Below the pieces are notes generated by a model. It saw only the letters and a list, made by a program, of their open reading frames with translations, was not told the origin of the DNA and searched no databases. Below, one piece after another: positions 40,101-47,441 of a stretch of 64,000 nt of DNA (positions are counted from its first letter, which is position 1; each line of letters opens with the position of its first letter). Both the position numbers and the translations under genes were made by a program. Source of the stretch: Agromyces mediolanus (GTDB lineage Bacteria; Actinomycetota; Actinomycetes; Actinomycetales; Microbacteriaceae); NCBI RefSeq assembly GCF_014648575.1, contig NZ_BMRJ01000007.1, forward strand, positions 1 to 64,000, written 5' to 3'.

Positions 40101-42212
40101 GGCGATCGTGACGATCTCGTCGGGGTCGAGCACTCCCGACCAGCGCAGCACCGTGCCGTCGACGGTCGGCGCCGTGGCGGGCTCGCCGCCGATCGTCGCC
40201 GTCGGGCCGTCCACGATGGCGGCGTCGTCGAGCACACCCGCGAGCTCGTCGGTGACGGTCACGGGGTCGAGTCGCGTCTCGCCGGTGTTCGTGCCCGTGA
40301 TCGTGTACCGGACCTCCTCGCCCGGGTGCACCGCCGTGCCCGAGGCGGGCGCGGCGGACTTGCCGAGCTCGAAGCCCGGCTCGGGCACCGGATGGCTCGT
40401 GGAGACGCCCTCGGGCACGATCGGCGAGCCGCCGACGGGCGTCGCCGACGCCGAGGCGTCGTTGCGGATCGTGGCGCCCGCGGCATCCTGGTCCACCGTC
40501 ACCGTGTAGCGGACGGTGACCCGCTGCCCCGGCTGCAGCACCCCCGTCCAGCGGAGCTCGGTGCCCGCGAGCGTCGGCGCGGCGGCCGGCTCGCCGTCGA
40601 TGTCCGCGGTCGGCTGGACGGTCAGCGTGGCGTGGTCGAGCACCTGGGCGAGCTCGTCGGTGAGCCGCACCGGGTCGAGCGGCAGTTCGCCGGTGTTCTC
40701 GCCGACGAGCGTGTAGCTGATCGTGCGGCCGGGTTGGACGCGCGTGCCGGTGGCCGGGTCGGCGGTCTTCGTGAGCTCGAAGCCGGGATCGCGGCGAATC
40801 AGCCCGGCATCCTGGTCGAAGTTCCGCGGCGTCGCGGCGTCGAGACGGATCGGGTCGGTGAGGCCGTTGCTCGGGTCCGCGGCGGAAGAGGAGTCGGGCG
40901 CGCCCGCGCCGCGCGCGGTGAAGAACCAGCCGTTCGGCATCCCGGAGAAGCGCACCCGGTACTCGCCGTACGCGAGTTCGCCGAAGAGATAGTCGCCCGA
41001 GGCGTCCGTGGTCGTCGTGATCGGCGTGCCGTCGGCCGCGAGCACCGGCTCCCCGGCACCGTCGAGGAGCTCGACGGTGATGCCCGCCACCCCGGTCTCG
41101 CCGACGTCCTGCAGCCCGTTCTCGTTCTCGTCGACCCAGACGCGATCGCCGAGCTCGGCGTGCTGCGGCAGCCGCACGGACAGGATCGAGTAGTCGGACT
41201 GATCGCCGTCGCTCGGGCCGGTGGGCAGCCGCATCCGCTCGCCCCACACGACGTTGAGGCCGTTCTGGCCGTCGGCGAAGATGTCGCCGTCGTTGCGGAA
41301 GTAGTTCGCCCCGGTGCGGTGCGTGCTCGTCGGCCAGCCGCTGAACCGGGAGATGAAGGTGTCCATCTCGAACGACACCTCGGTGAAGGTGCCGTGCAAC
41401 TGCACCGATCCGCAGCCCGCGAGCGCCATGTTCGGCGATTCGAAGCGCGTTCCGGCGGCCGCCTTCTCGGCGACCCCGCAGCTGCCGGAGGTGTTGTCGG
41501 CGATCGTCCGGAGTCGCCCTCGGTCCACGACGAGGTTCGTCGGGGCCTCTCCGGCGAGGGTCATCGTCACGCCCGGGGTGGTGATGACCCACTCCTGGGA
41601 GTTGAACGAGCCCTTCGCGTACTCGACGCCGTCCTCGGTCGTCCAGCCGTAGTAGCCCCAACCGCCGATGCCGCCGAGGTCGAGGACGGGGTCGGTGACG
41701 GCGCGGTCGAAGGCGAGCGTCACGGTCGTCGTCGAGGGGCAGAGGCCGTTGAAGTTCTGATGCCCGGCGCTCCCGAGCGCGCCGTCGCAGGTCGAGGCGT
41801 TCGTGAGGACGCCGAGCCCGGGCACGTTCGACGGCGTCGGCGCCCCGAGGAACATGCCCGACGTGGCGCCGTGCCCGCCCCAGCCCTGCGAGTTCGTGTT
41901 GGTGAGGATGTTGGTGCCGGCCACCTGCCCGGGCGCGGTCATCGTGGCGGTGACGCCGATCGGACCCGAGCGGGTCTGGAGCTGCGAGGTCGCGCGCATC
42001 GTGGCCGCCGTGCGGTGCGCGCCGGGCGTGTTCGCCGTCGTCGCGGAACCCGGGCTCACGAGCTGCCACGGCTCGTTGATGACGTAGCCGTTCTCCTCCG
42101 CGGCGGACGCCGGGCCCGTCGGCGCCATCAGCTGCGGGGCCACGAGCCCCGTGAGCGCGACGACGCTCGCGGTGAGTACCGCCAGTGCTCGCGCGATCCA
42201 CCCCTGTTGCAC
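34191..42212 (-). CDS. Giant LPXTG-anchored repeat surface protein (SdrD-B and DUF11-type repeats)
   Basis: 2673 residues. A Sec signal peptide (about 1-38, ending GPASA) is followed by an unclassified beta-rich region (about 40-350, Gly/Thr/Asn-rich with paired Cys). An SdrD B-like domain (LGDRVWVDENENGLQD, about 352-432) follows, then 14 DUF11-like repeats of about 137 residues, two shorter related repeats of about 115, and the sorting signal LPATG at 2636-2640 with a hydrophobic helix and RRRR tail. Repeats 9-11 are nearly identical. Repeat 3 has an odd helical insertion. It is probably a stalk-like adhesin or matrix protein. No sortase is in the window. GTG 42212 has a GAGG site. Confidence 0.92.
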   Translation of the reverse strand: MQQGWIARALAVLTASVVALTGLVAPQLMAPTGPASAAEENGYVINEPWQLVSPGSATTANTPGAHRTAATMRATSQLQTRSGPIGVTATMTAPGQVAGTNILTNTNSQGWGGHGATSGMFLGAPTPSNVPGLGVLTNASTCDGALGSAGHQNFNGLCPSTTTVTLAFDRAVTDPVLDLGGIGGWGYYGWTTEDGVEYAKGSFNSQEWVITTPGVTMTLAGEAPTNLVVDRGRLRTIADNTSGSCGVAEKAAAGTRFESPNMALAGCGSVQLHGTFTEVSFEMDTFISRFSGWPTSTHRTGANYFRNDGDIFADGQNGLNVVWGERMRLPTGPSDGDQSDYSILSVRLPQHAELGDRVWVDENENGLQDVGETGVAGITVELLDGAGEPVLAADGTPITTTTDASGDYLFGELAYGEYRVRFSGMPNGWFFTARGAGAPDSSSAADPSNGLTDPIRLDAATPRNFDQDAGLIRRDPGFELTKTADPATGTRVQPGRTISYTLVGENTGELPLDPVRLTDELAQVLDHATLTVQPTADIDGEPAAAPTLAGTELRWTGVLQPGQRVTVRYTVTVDQDAAGATIRNDASASATPVGGSPIVPEGVSTSHPVPEPGFELGKSAAPASGTAVHPGEEVRYTITGTNTGETRLDPVTVTDELAGVLDDAAIVDGPTATIGGEPATAPTVDGTVLRWSGVLDPDEIVTIAYTVRVNQGTEGQRLENRADGRAVPPAGPVIESPESTTTHPIPTPGFELRKDNMVVNFGDLFMAGLRAAADAVASPFAARTADPGDRVEYQLTGTNTGGTALDPVTITDDLSDVLDDGTVVTGPEAWIGSVRASDPVIDGTTLRWSGRLEPDQLVRITYTVLVDADASGGVLRNTATGVAQPPGSEPIRQEDAVETPIRSASLDFEKRSAPADGATVHPGDEIAYTLVAENTGDAPLDPVTVTDDLAGVLEHASLTGSPTATIDGTATTDPVLDDTTLRWTGVLNAGQRVTIEYTVTVHDDASGVTLTNVADATATPPSGFPPIESGEQSTSHPVPASGFIFAKSADPASGSTVAPGSEITYTVTGRNTGATLLDPVEISDDLSEVLAASSLVGSPSARIDGAPAAEPTLTSTRLAWSGALPAGATVTIEYTVRVDDDAAGSSFANHARATAQPPGSAPPIVASEVETTHEVPRPGFDLAKSATPPSGSTVDPGQTVTYVVTGTNSGETPLDVELRDELAEVLEHAALTSGPTASIDGTPAPAPTLTGTVLEWSGELQPDQVVRLEYTVTVNQDAAGAELGNVVTGTVQPPGTGPAIDPGRRETSHAVPVPGFELSKSADPVSGTEVHPGGTITYTLRGENTGQTRLDPVELVDELDEVLSSASLSGTPSASIDGTATTDPTIDGTRLRWTGALDPGQTVTVRYTVTVDAEAAGAMLENRASGTAAPPGGPVLTAPEVQTFHPVPEPALELRKRATPDSGTTVRPGDEITYTVSAENTGETVLDPTTVVDDLGEVLNAATLSGTPSAEIDGSPAAAPTLDGTELRWTGRLERGQTVILRYTVVVAADAAGNTLRNSATASAQPPGTGPALTQGPRRTTHEVPTPAYEFTKTADPESGSTVNPGDEIDYVLTGRNTGETPLDPVTVTDELAEVLANASITGDPVATIDGEPAAAPVLDGTTLRWTGSLRPGQTVAIRYTVTVHDDAAGATLRNIASSTAQPPGTGPALAPDPQQTTHEVPTPAYEFTKTADPVTGSTVNPGDEIDYVLVGRNTGDTPLDVALRDELAEVLENATVSEAPSATIDDEPAAAPVVDGTTLRWAGRLRPGAVVTVRYTVTVHDDAAGATLRNVASSTAQPPGTGPALAPDPQQTTHEVPTPAYEFTKTADPVTGSTVNPGDEIDYVLVGRNTGDTPLDPVTVTDELAEVLANADLTGDPAATIDGEPAAAPAVDGTTLRWTGSLRPGQTVELRYTVTVHDDAAGATLRNAARSTAQPPGTGPALAPPQQTTTHPVPVPGFALAKAAEPASGTTVNPGERVSYTVVGRNTGATPLDPVTIADELSGVLDHAELVDAPTATIDGEPAPAPVLDGSTLRWTGTLAVGQAVTLSYTVAVADDAAGERLRNVATGAAQPPGTGQALDGGRHETVHAVPVPGFSLAKSADPAPGSTVHPGQSIEYTLTGTNTGETVLDPVEIRDELAEVLAHAALRGAATASIDGSPAATPTLDGTVLRWSGALRPNETVTIRYTVVVDESAAGVTLRNSASGTATPPGGPVLEAPEVATTHEVPVSGYRFEKTASPADGSVVSRGEQLRYTLSGVNTGETLLDPVEIRDELAGVLANAALAAAPEATIDGAPAPAPVVEGELLRWTGALEPGQRVEITYTVTVSDEAAGRLRNTATSTATPPGGPRIESGERSTSHPIPAIELAKRAELAGSGVAGDVIDYTFTITNTGGTRLDDVVLRDPLPGLGELSYAWPDPGAPGVLEVGQTATASASYTLTQADVDAGSVRNTATVTGTPPGDGTPLVTDEDGTSTPAEQRATVALEKTGRASGDRTGELVEFRFLVTNTGTVTLREVAIDDPLPGLSTLRFDWPDDSAPGVLAPGESATATASYRLTAADVERGRVHNAASATGTPPGSLTPPRTSDETTVVVGGLPATGVSLGAGVLAAFLLAAGALLLPLRRRRSVRRSEE
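34320..40795 (-). repeat. Tandem array of 16 DUF11-type repeat units in the surface-protein gene
   Basis: Units begin with P-G/A-F/Y-E-x-x-K-x-A-D-P-x-S-G and contain the motifs YTLTGxNTG, LDPVTVTDEL, LRWTGxLxPGQ, YTVTV and AxPPG. The DNA period is about 408-411 bp for units 1-14. Units 9, 10 and 11 (about 36228-37456) are close to identical over long stretches, indicating recent duplication or gene conversion. Confidence 0.92.
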
Positions 42213-42433
42213 GGCTGCCTCGTTCCCCTCGGACCGGTTCTTGGAATCCCAGTATCGTATCGGGAGGATTCGCCTGGCAATTCCCTCGGGCGAAAATGGC
42301 CCCCAAGTCTTCGTATGATGCCCGCTATTGCAGGGAATACTGCGAACGCCTCGCGACCGCCCATCGCACTGCAGCGTGGTCGCCCGAACGCGTCGTCACG
42401 AGCTCGCCGTGGTCGGCTTCGTAGACTGATCGG
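42213..42433. promoter_or_regulatory. Divergent promoter region, surface protein / DUF6153
   Basis: No gene is seen in these 221 bp. On the plus strand TAGACT (42422-42427) is 6 nt before GTG 42434. On the minus strand a GATACT/TACGAT region near 42250 with TTGCCA about 18 bp upstream may be the surface-protein promoter, with a 5' leader of about 30 nt. The region is clearly more A/T-rich than its surroundings. Confidence 0.45.
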
Positions 42434-42916
42434 GTGTGGTGCTCCCAGTCGGATCGCTCGCGATCGCGGGCGCGCACCGGTCGAGCGCTCGCGCGGATCG
42501 GCGCCGGGGCGCTCGTGCTCGGCGTCCTCGTCGGCCTGCTCGCGATGCACGTGCTCGCAGGCTCGGGAGCGGTCGGTCCGTCGGTGACCGCCTCGCACGC
42601 CTCGATGGCGACCGCGCCCGGGCCGGCCACGGCATCCGACGCAGACCGGGACGCCTCGCTCGGCGCGGACACGGCGCCTCCGATGTTCGCCGCGGAGCCG
42701 CACTGCCCGTCGTGCGCGGGCGACGAGGCGGCGGGCGGCGCGGCGGTGGCGTGCTTCCTCGCCCTGCTGCTCATCGCCGTCGCGCTCGGCGCGCCGGCCA
42801 GGTGGCCCGGACTCGCCGCAGCCGCCGGGGTGCTCCGAGTGTCCGCGCGCCGGGGCGAACCCACGGGACCGCACCGGGTGCCGCTTCGCGTGCTGCTCTG
42901 CGTCAGTCGGACCTGA
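42434..42916 (+). CDS. DUF6153 family membrane protein
   Basis: 160 residues. One N-terminal helix (LVLGVLVGLLAMHVLAG), an extracytoplasmic loop with a CPSC motif after EPH, a second helix (CFLALLLIAVALG) and the ending LLCVSRT typical of DUF6153. These proteins are often near copper genes; the following gene is CueP. The CXXC and His suggest metal binding, which is inference. It is leaderless (TAGACT with 6-nt spacer). Confidence 0.78.
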   Translation: MWCSQSDRSRSRARTGRALARIGAGALVLGVLVGLLAMHVLAGSGAVGPSVTASHASMATAPGPATASDADRDASLGADTAPPMFAAEPHCPSCAGDEAAGGAAVACFLALLLIAVALGAPARWPGLAAAAGVLRVSARRGEPTGPHRVPLRVLLCVSRT

Positions 42917-43002
42917 ACGGGGCCGGAGCCGCGGCGCGCACCGTGCGCGTCGTCGACCGTGACACCCAGACTCCCGTTCCACTGACCCTCGAAGGATCCT
43001 CC

Positions 43003-43635
43003 ATGCCGTTTTTGACCCGCTCCATCCGCGCCCGCCGCGTCGCACTGCCCGCCCTCGGGGCGCTCCTCGTCTCGCTGCTCGCGCTCACCGCCTGCGCCGC
43101 GCCCGCCCCGGCGTCGTCGCGCCCGGACACCGCCGACCCGTCGTCCCAGGCCCAGGGTGCCCTCCTCGCCGATCACGGGCTGGACGGGCTCGACGCGCGC
43201 CAGATCATCGACCGCCTCGATGCGATGCCCGTCGCGGACCGCCCCGCAGGGCTCATCGCTTCCGTCCGCCCAGACGTGCTCGCCCTGTCCGACGGCGAGC
43301 GGGAACTGGCGCTCCCGATGCCCGAGGAGTTCTACGTCTCGATCGCCCCGTACCGCTCGCAGACCCACGACTGCGTCTTCCACAGTCTGACGAGCTGCAT
43401 CGGGGAGCTGGGGAACGAGGAGTTCCGGGTCGTCGTGAGCGAGCCCGCCACGGGGGTGACGGTGCTCGACGAGACGCGGACGAGCTTCGACAACGGCTTC
43501 ATCGGCCTCTGGCTGCCGCGCGGAACCCGGTTCGAGGTGCGGATCACGGATGCCTCGGGGGCGACGGCGGCGGCCGCGCTCGACACGGCCGCGCTCGATG
43601 CCGCGAGCTGCATCACGACGATGCGGCTGGGCTGA
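43003..43635 (+). CDS. cueP: CueP-like copper-binding lipoprotein
   Basis: 210 residues. A signal peptide with lipobox LTAC (Cys31) indicates a lipoprotein. The body has DARQIIDRLDAMPVADRPA, MPEEFYVSIAPYRSQTHDC, FHSLTSCIGELG, and FDNGFIGLWLPRG, which match CueP, including the Cys/His metal ligands and a late Cys in ASCITTMRL. In Salmonella CueP holds periplasmic copper and supplies it to SodCII. It follows DUF6153 by 86 bp, forming a likely copper-handling pair. No copper regulator is adjacent. Confidence 0.88.
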   Translation: MPFLTRSIRARRVALPALGALLVSLLALTACAAPAPASSRPDTADPSSQAQGALLADHGLDGLDARQIIDRLDAMPVADRPAGLIASVRPDVLALSDGERELALPMPEEFYVSIAPYRSQTHDCVFHSLTSCIGELGNEEFRVVVSEPATGVTVLDETRTSFDNGFIGLWLPRGTRFEVRITDASGATAAAALDTAALDAASCITTMRLG

Positions 43636-43638
43636 GCC

Positions 43639-43691
43639 GCACGCGCGGGGCGTCCGGTCCGTCGTTCGACGTCGGCGGGCGCCCCGCGTGC
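43639..43691. terminator. Imperfect hairpin between convergent cueP and tetR
   Basis: GCACGC-G-CGGGGCG on the left pairs with CGCCCCGCGTGC on the right with a one-base bulge, between two convergent genes. It may terminate both. Confidence 0.6.
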
Positions 43692-43692
43692 C

Positions 43693-44328
43693 TCAGCGGG
43701 CGCCGCCGAGGTCGGCTTGCGCGGGCCGCACGGCATCGAGCGCCGCGGCGATGATGGTCCGCCGGACGGCGATCGGCTGGTCCTCGGACGAGAGCGTCAC
43801 CTCGTTGACCACCGCGAGGAAGCCGCTCACGAGCGCCCGCAGCACGAGCCGGGCGTCGGGTTCGCTCGCGGCGTCATCGCCGTGGTCGGCCTGCCACCGC
43901 TCCAGCAGCGCGTCGGCGAGGGTGCGCTGGAAGAGCTCGATGCGCGCCAGGTGGCCGGCCAGCAGGTGCGGAGACGAGTCGATGATCTGCCTGAACAGCG
44001 TGGCCCGCTCTTCGGCGGCCCGTTCGTCGAGCTCGTCGAAGGTCGCGTCGAGCGCGTGCTGCAGCGACGTCCACGGTGCTTCGCCCGCGGGCCGCGCCCG
44101 GATCGCTTCGACGAGGCCCTGGAGCTCGGTCTCGAATCGGCCGAACAGCACCTCGTCCTTCGTCGCGAAGTAGCGGAAGAAGGTGCGCTCGGAGATGCCG
44201 GCCTCGTTCGCGATGTCCTCGACCGTGGTCTCGTCGTATCCGCGGGCCAGGAAGAGCCGCTCGGCGATCTCGCTGATCCGCACTCGTGCGGCTCGACGGG
44301 AGACCTCCCGCAGCGTGCTGTTCGGCAT
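43693..44328 (-). CDS. TetR family transcriptional regulator
   Basis: 211 residues. The helix-turn-helix is in YDETTVEDIANEAGISERTFFRYF, extended by ATKDEVLFG, typical of TetR with an acyl-CoA/drug type C-terminus. TATCCT lies 6 nt before ATG 44328 and GAGAGG also gives a weak site. It is divergent from the MFS exporter across two palindromes and is its likely repressor. Confidence 0.9.
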   Translation of the reverse strand: MPNSTLREVSRRAARVRISEIAERLFLARGYDETTVEDIANEAGISERTFFRYFATKDEVLFGRFETELQGLVEAIRARPAGEAPWTSLQHALDATFDELDERAAEERATLFRQIIDSSPHLLAGHLARIELFQRTLADALLERWQADHGDDAASEPDARLVLRALVSGFLAVVNEVTLSSEDQPIAVRRTIIAAALDAVRPAQADLGGAR

Positions 44329-44349
44329 CCTCTCAGGATAGTGGGGTGC

Positions 44350-44387
44350 GACTGTCATAGAGTGACAGTCGTGTCAGTCACTGACAC
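44350..44387. promoter_or_regulatory. Two adjacent palindromes, TetR/MFS operator
   Basis: GACTGTCA-tagag-TGACAGTC (44350-44370, perfect 8-bp arms) is followed directly by GTGTCAG-TCA-CTGACAC (44371-44387, perfect 7-bp arms). Both share TGTCA/TGACA half-sites. TAGAGT (44358-44363) in the first could be the MFS -10 box. Confidence 0.75.
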
Positions 44388-44391
44388 ATGA
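44371..44391 (+). CDS. Possible 6-codon leaderless upstream ORF before MFS gene
   Basis: GTG 44371, 7 nt after TAGAGT, opens the frame MSVTDT, whose TGA overlaps ATG 44388 (ATGA). The sequence is also constrained as a palindrome, so it may be only an operator. Weakly supported. Confidence 0.25.
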   Translation: MSVTDT

Positions 44392-44405
44392 GCGAGAGGG
44401 GCGCG

Positions 44406-45905
44406 ATGAGTTCGACCATGCAGGCGCAGGGGAATCAGCGGGCTGAGGCGCCACGGGCGCCGATGCGCGCCGGCGCGCTCATCGCGGTCCTCCTCGCCGG
44501 GGCGTTCGTGATGATCCTCAACGAGACGGTCATGGGCGTCGCCCTGCCTGCGGTGATGCGGGAGTTCGAGATCACCGCGGCGGCCGGGCAGTGGCTCACC
44601 ACCGCCTACATGCTCGTCATGGCCGTCCTGATCCCGATGACCGGCTTCCTGCTGCAGCGCTTCTCGCCGAGGGTGATCTTCGTCGCCGCGCTCCTGCTGT
44701 TCAGCGTCGGGACCGCAGCTGCCGCCATCGCCCCGTGGTTCTCCGTCCTCGTCGTCGCGCGCATCGCCCAGGCGGCCGGCACGGCGATCATCATGCCGCT
44801 GCTCACGACGACGATCCTCACGCACGTCCCCGCCGCCCGGCGCGGACGCACCATGGGCCTCATCGCCATCGTGATGTCGGTCGCCCCGGCGCTCGGCCCG
44901 AGCTTCTCCGGCCTGATGATCACCGCCTTCGGCTGGCGCTCGGTGTTCCTCGTCGTCCTGCCGATCGCCGTCGCCGTGCTCATCGCCGGTTCGGTGCTCA
45001 TCCGCGGCGGCGGGGCGGGATCGGCGGTGCGGTTCGACCTCGGCTCGGCCGTGCTGTCCGTGCTCGCGTTCGGCGGCATCGTCTTCGGGCTCGGCAGCAT
45101 CGGCGAAGCGGTCGGCGGTCACGCCCTCCTGCCGCCCGCGGTGCCGATCGTCGTCGGCCTGCTCGCGCTCGCCGCGTTCGTCTGGCGCCAGCTCGCCCTG
45201 CAGCGCCGCGACGCGGCCTTCCTCGACCTCCGGCCGTTCCGCTCCCGCCCGTTCTGGGTCGGCGTGGTGCTGCTCGCGGTCGCGATGTGCTCGATGTTCG
45301 GGGCGCTCATCCTGCTGCCGCTGTACATGCAGAACGTGCTCGGCCTCTCCGCGCTCGCCACGGGCCTCGTCGTCCTGCCCGGTGGGCTGCTGATGGGGCT
45401 CGCGGCGCCGGTCGTCGGGGCGATCTTCGACCGCGTCGGCGCTCGCCCGCTCGTGATCCCCGGGGTGCTCGTCGTCTCGGCCTCACTGGCGATGCTCGCG
45501 TTCCTCGGCGACGACAGCCCCGTCTGGTATCTCGTCGTCGCCACGCTCGTGCTCGACCTCGGACTGGCGATGCTCATGACCCCGCTCATGACGAGCGCGC
45601 TCGGCTCGCTGGCCCCGGAGCTGTACTCGCACGGCAGCGCGATCGTGAGCACGATGCAGCAGCTCGCCGGCGCCGCCGGCACGGCCGTCTTCGTGACGGT
45701 CATGTCGCTCGGTGCGGCGTCGGCCGCGGCCGAGGGGGCGAGCGCGACCGCCGCGGCGGCGAGCGGCATCCACCTCGCCTTCGTCGGCGCCGCGCTCGCC
45801 TCCCTCGTCGCGGTCGCGCTCGCCTTCCTCGTGCCGCGCCGCACCTCCGTCGAGCCCCCCGGCGGCGGGGAGCGCGGCGGATCCGCCGACCCCGCTTCCG
45901 ACTGA
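44406..45905 (+). CDS. MFS drug transporter, DHA2 (14-TM) family
   Basis: 499 residues, about 14 membrane helices. ILNETVMGVALPAVM in helix 1, WLTTAYMLVMAVLIPMTGF, and SVAPALGPSFSGLM (antiporter motif C) define a DHA2 proton/drug antiporter. ATG 44406 has GAGAGGGG 4 nt upstream; ATG 44388 is an in-frame alternative. Paired with a divergent TetR. It is clearly homologous to the MFS at 26084-27535. Confidence 0.9.
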   Translation: MSSTMQAQGNQRAEAPRAPMRAGALIAVLLAGAFVMILNETVMGVALPAVMREFEITAAAGQWLTTAYMLVMAVLIPMTGFLLQRFSPRVIFVAALLLFSVGTAAAAIAPWFSVLVVARIAQAAGTAIIMPLLTTTILTHVPAARRGRTMGLIAIVMSVAPALGPSFSGLMITAFGWRSVFLVVLPIAVAVLIAGSVLIRGGGAGSAVRFDLGSAVLSVLAFGGIVFGLGSIGEAVGGHALLPPAVPIVVGLLALAAFVWRQLALQRRDAAFLDLRPFRSRPFWVGVVLLAVAMCSMFGALILLPLYMQNVLGLSALATGLVVLPGGLLMGLAAPVVGAIFDRVGARPLVIPGVLVVSASLAMLAFLGDDSPVWYLVVATLVLDLGLAMLMTPLMTSALGSLAPELYSHGSAIVSTMQQLAGAAGTAVFVTVMSLGAASAAAEGASATAAAASGIHLAFVGAALASLVAVALAFLVPRRTSVEPPGGGERGGSADPASD

Positions 45906-45910
45906 CCCGA

Positions 45911-45942
45911 TCTGGTATTCCGAATCTGCCCGCTATACCAGA
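45911..45942 (+). terminator. Inverted repeat after the MFS gene
   Basis: TCTGGTAT (45911-45918) and ATACCAGA (45935-45942) are perfect 8-bp inverted copies starting 5 bases after the MFS stop, with a 16-nt loop. A 10-bp palindrome GAGCATGCTC follows at 45941. The pair may terminate the MFS transcript or be an operator for the next gene. Near-palindrome ATTCCGAAT occurs at 45917 and again at 45983. Confidence 0.45.
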
Positions 45943-46046
45943 GCATGCTCGATAAACTCCTCAGTATCGTGAGCTAGCGTCGATTCCGAATGGCATCCCA
46001 ACGATGCGTTCGATCGACCACGGCCATCTCGACCGAAGGAGACCCG

Positions 46047-46505
46047 GTGAACACCGCTACGCACGATCGCCCCGTCCGACCGCGTTTCGCCGACGCCGAC
46101 CTCGCACTGCTCGTGCTGCGGCTCGTGGCCGGCGTCGTGTTCTTCGCACACGGGTTCCAGAAGGCGTTCATCTTCACGATCCCCGGTGCGAGCGCGGCAT
46201 TCGCCGAGATGGGCGTGCCGTTCGCCGCGGTGGTCGCGCCCGTGCTCGCCATCGTCGAGCTCGCGGGCGGCGCTCTGCTCGTGCTCGGGGTGCTGTCGCG
46301 GCCCGTCGCCGCGTTCCTCGCTCTGAGCATGCTCGGCGCGGCCGTGTTCGGGCACCTCGGCTCGGGCTTCTGGGTGGAGGACGGCGGCTACGAGTACGTC
46401 GCGGTCCTCGCCGCCGTCGCCGGGGCGATCGCCATCGCGGGCCCCGGACGGTACGCGCTGTCGCGCGCGGTGCTGCCCGAGCGCGCCGCGGCGCTCGTCG
46501 GCTGA
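46047..46505 (+). CDS. DoxX family membrane protein
   Basis: 152 residues with four helices. LRLVAGVVFFAHGFQKAF and GVPFAAVVAPVLAIVELAGGALLVLG are classic DoxX. GTG 46047 has an AAGGAGA site. TAGCGT (45975-45980) is a probable -10; an in-frame ATG at 45990 nine bases after it would be a leaderless alternative. It may be co-transcribed with the SDR gene, 120 bp downstream. Confidence 0.85.
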   Translation: MNTATHDRPVRPRFADADLALLVLRLVAGVVFFAHGFQKAFIFTIPGASAAFAEMGVPFAAVVAPVLAIVELAGGALLVLGVLSRPVAAFLALSMLGAAVFGHLGSGFWVEDGGYEYVAVLAAVAGAIAIAGPGRYALSRAVLPERAAALVG

Positions 46506-47399
<894 letters not shown>

Positions 47400-47405
47400 C
47401 TCAGA

Positions 47406-47432
47406 GCCGGGCGGGGGAGCGCCCCGCCCGGC
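47406..47432. terminator. Bidirectional hairpin between SDR and leuA
   Basis: A perfect 11-bp stem GCCGGGCGGGG with CCCCGCCCGGC and a 5-nt loop, between convergent genes. Confidence 0.85.
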
Positions 47433-47441
47433 CCGGTCGCC

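Noticed and set aside
36916-42306. Second long minus-strand frame inside the surface-protein gene
   Set aside because: Arg/His-rich out-of-frame reading of the same repeats; it lacks any recognisable motif.
34059-42587. An 2842-codon open frame on the plus strand opposite the surface-protein gene
   Set aside because: It is a shadow of the high-GC repeat gene on the minus strand: composition is Arg/Gly/Val-rich with no domain, signal peptide or promoter, whereas the minus frame has signal peptide, repeats and LPATG.
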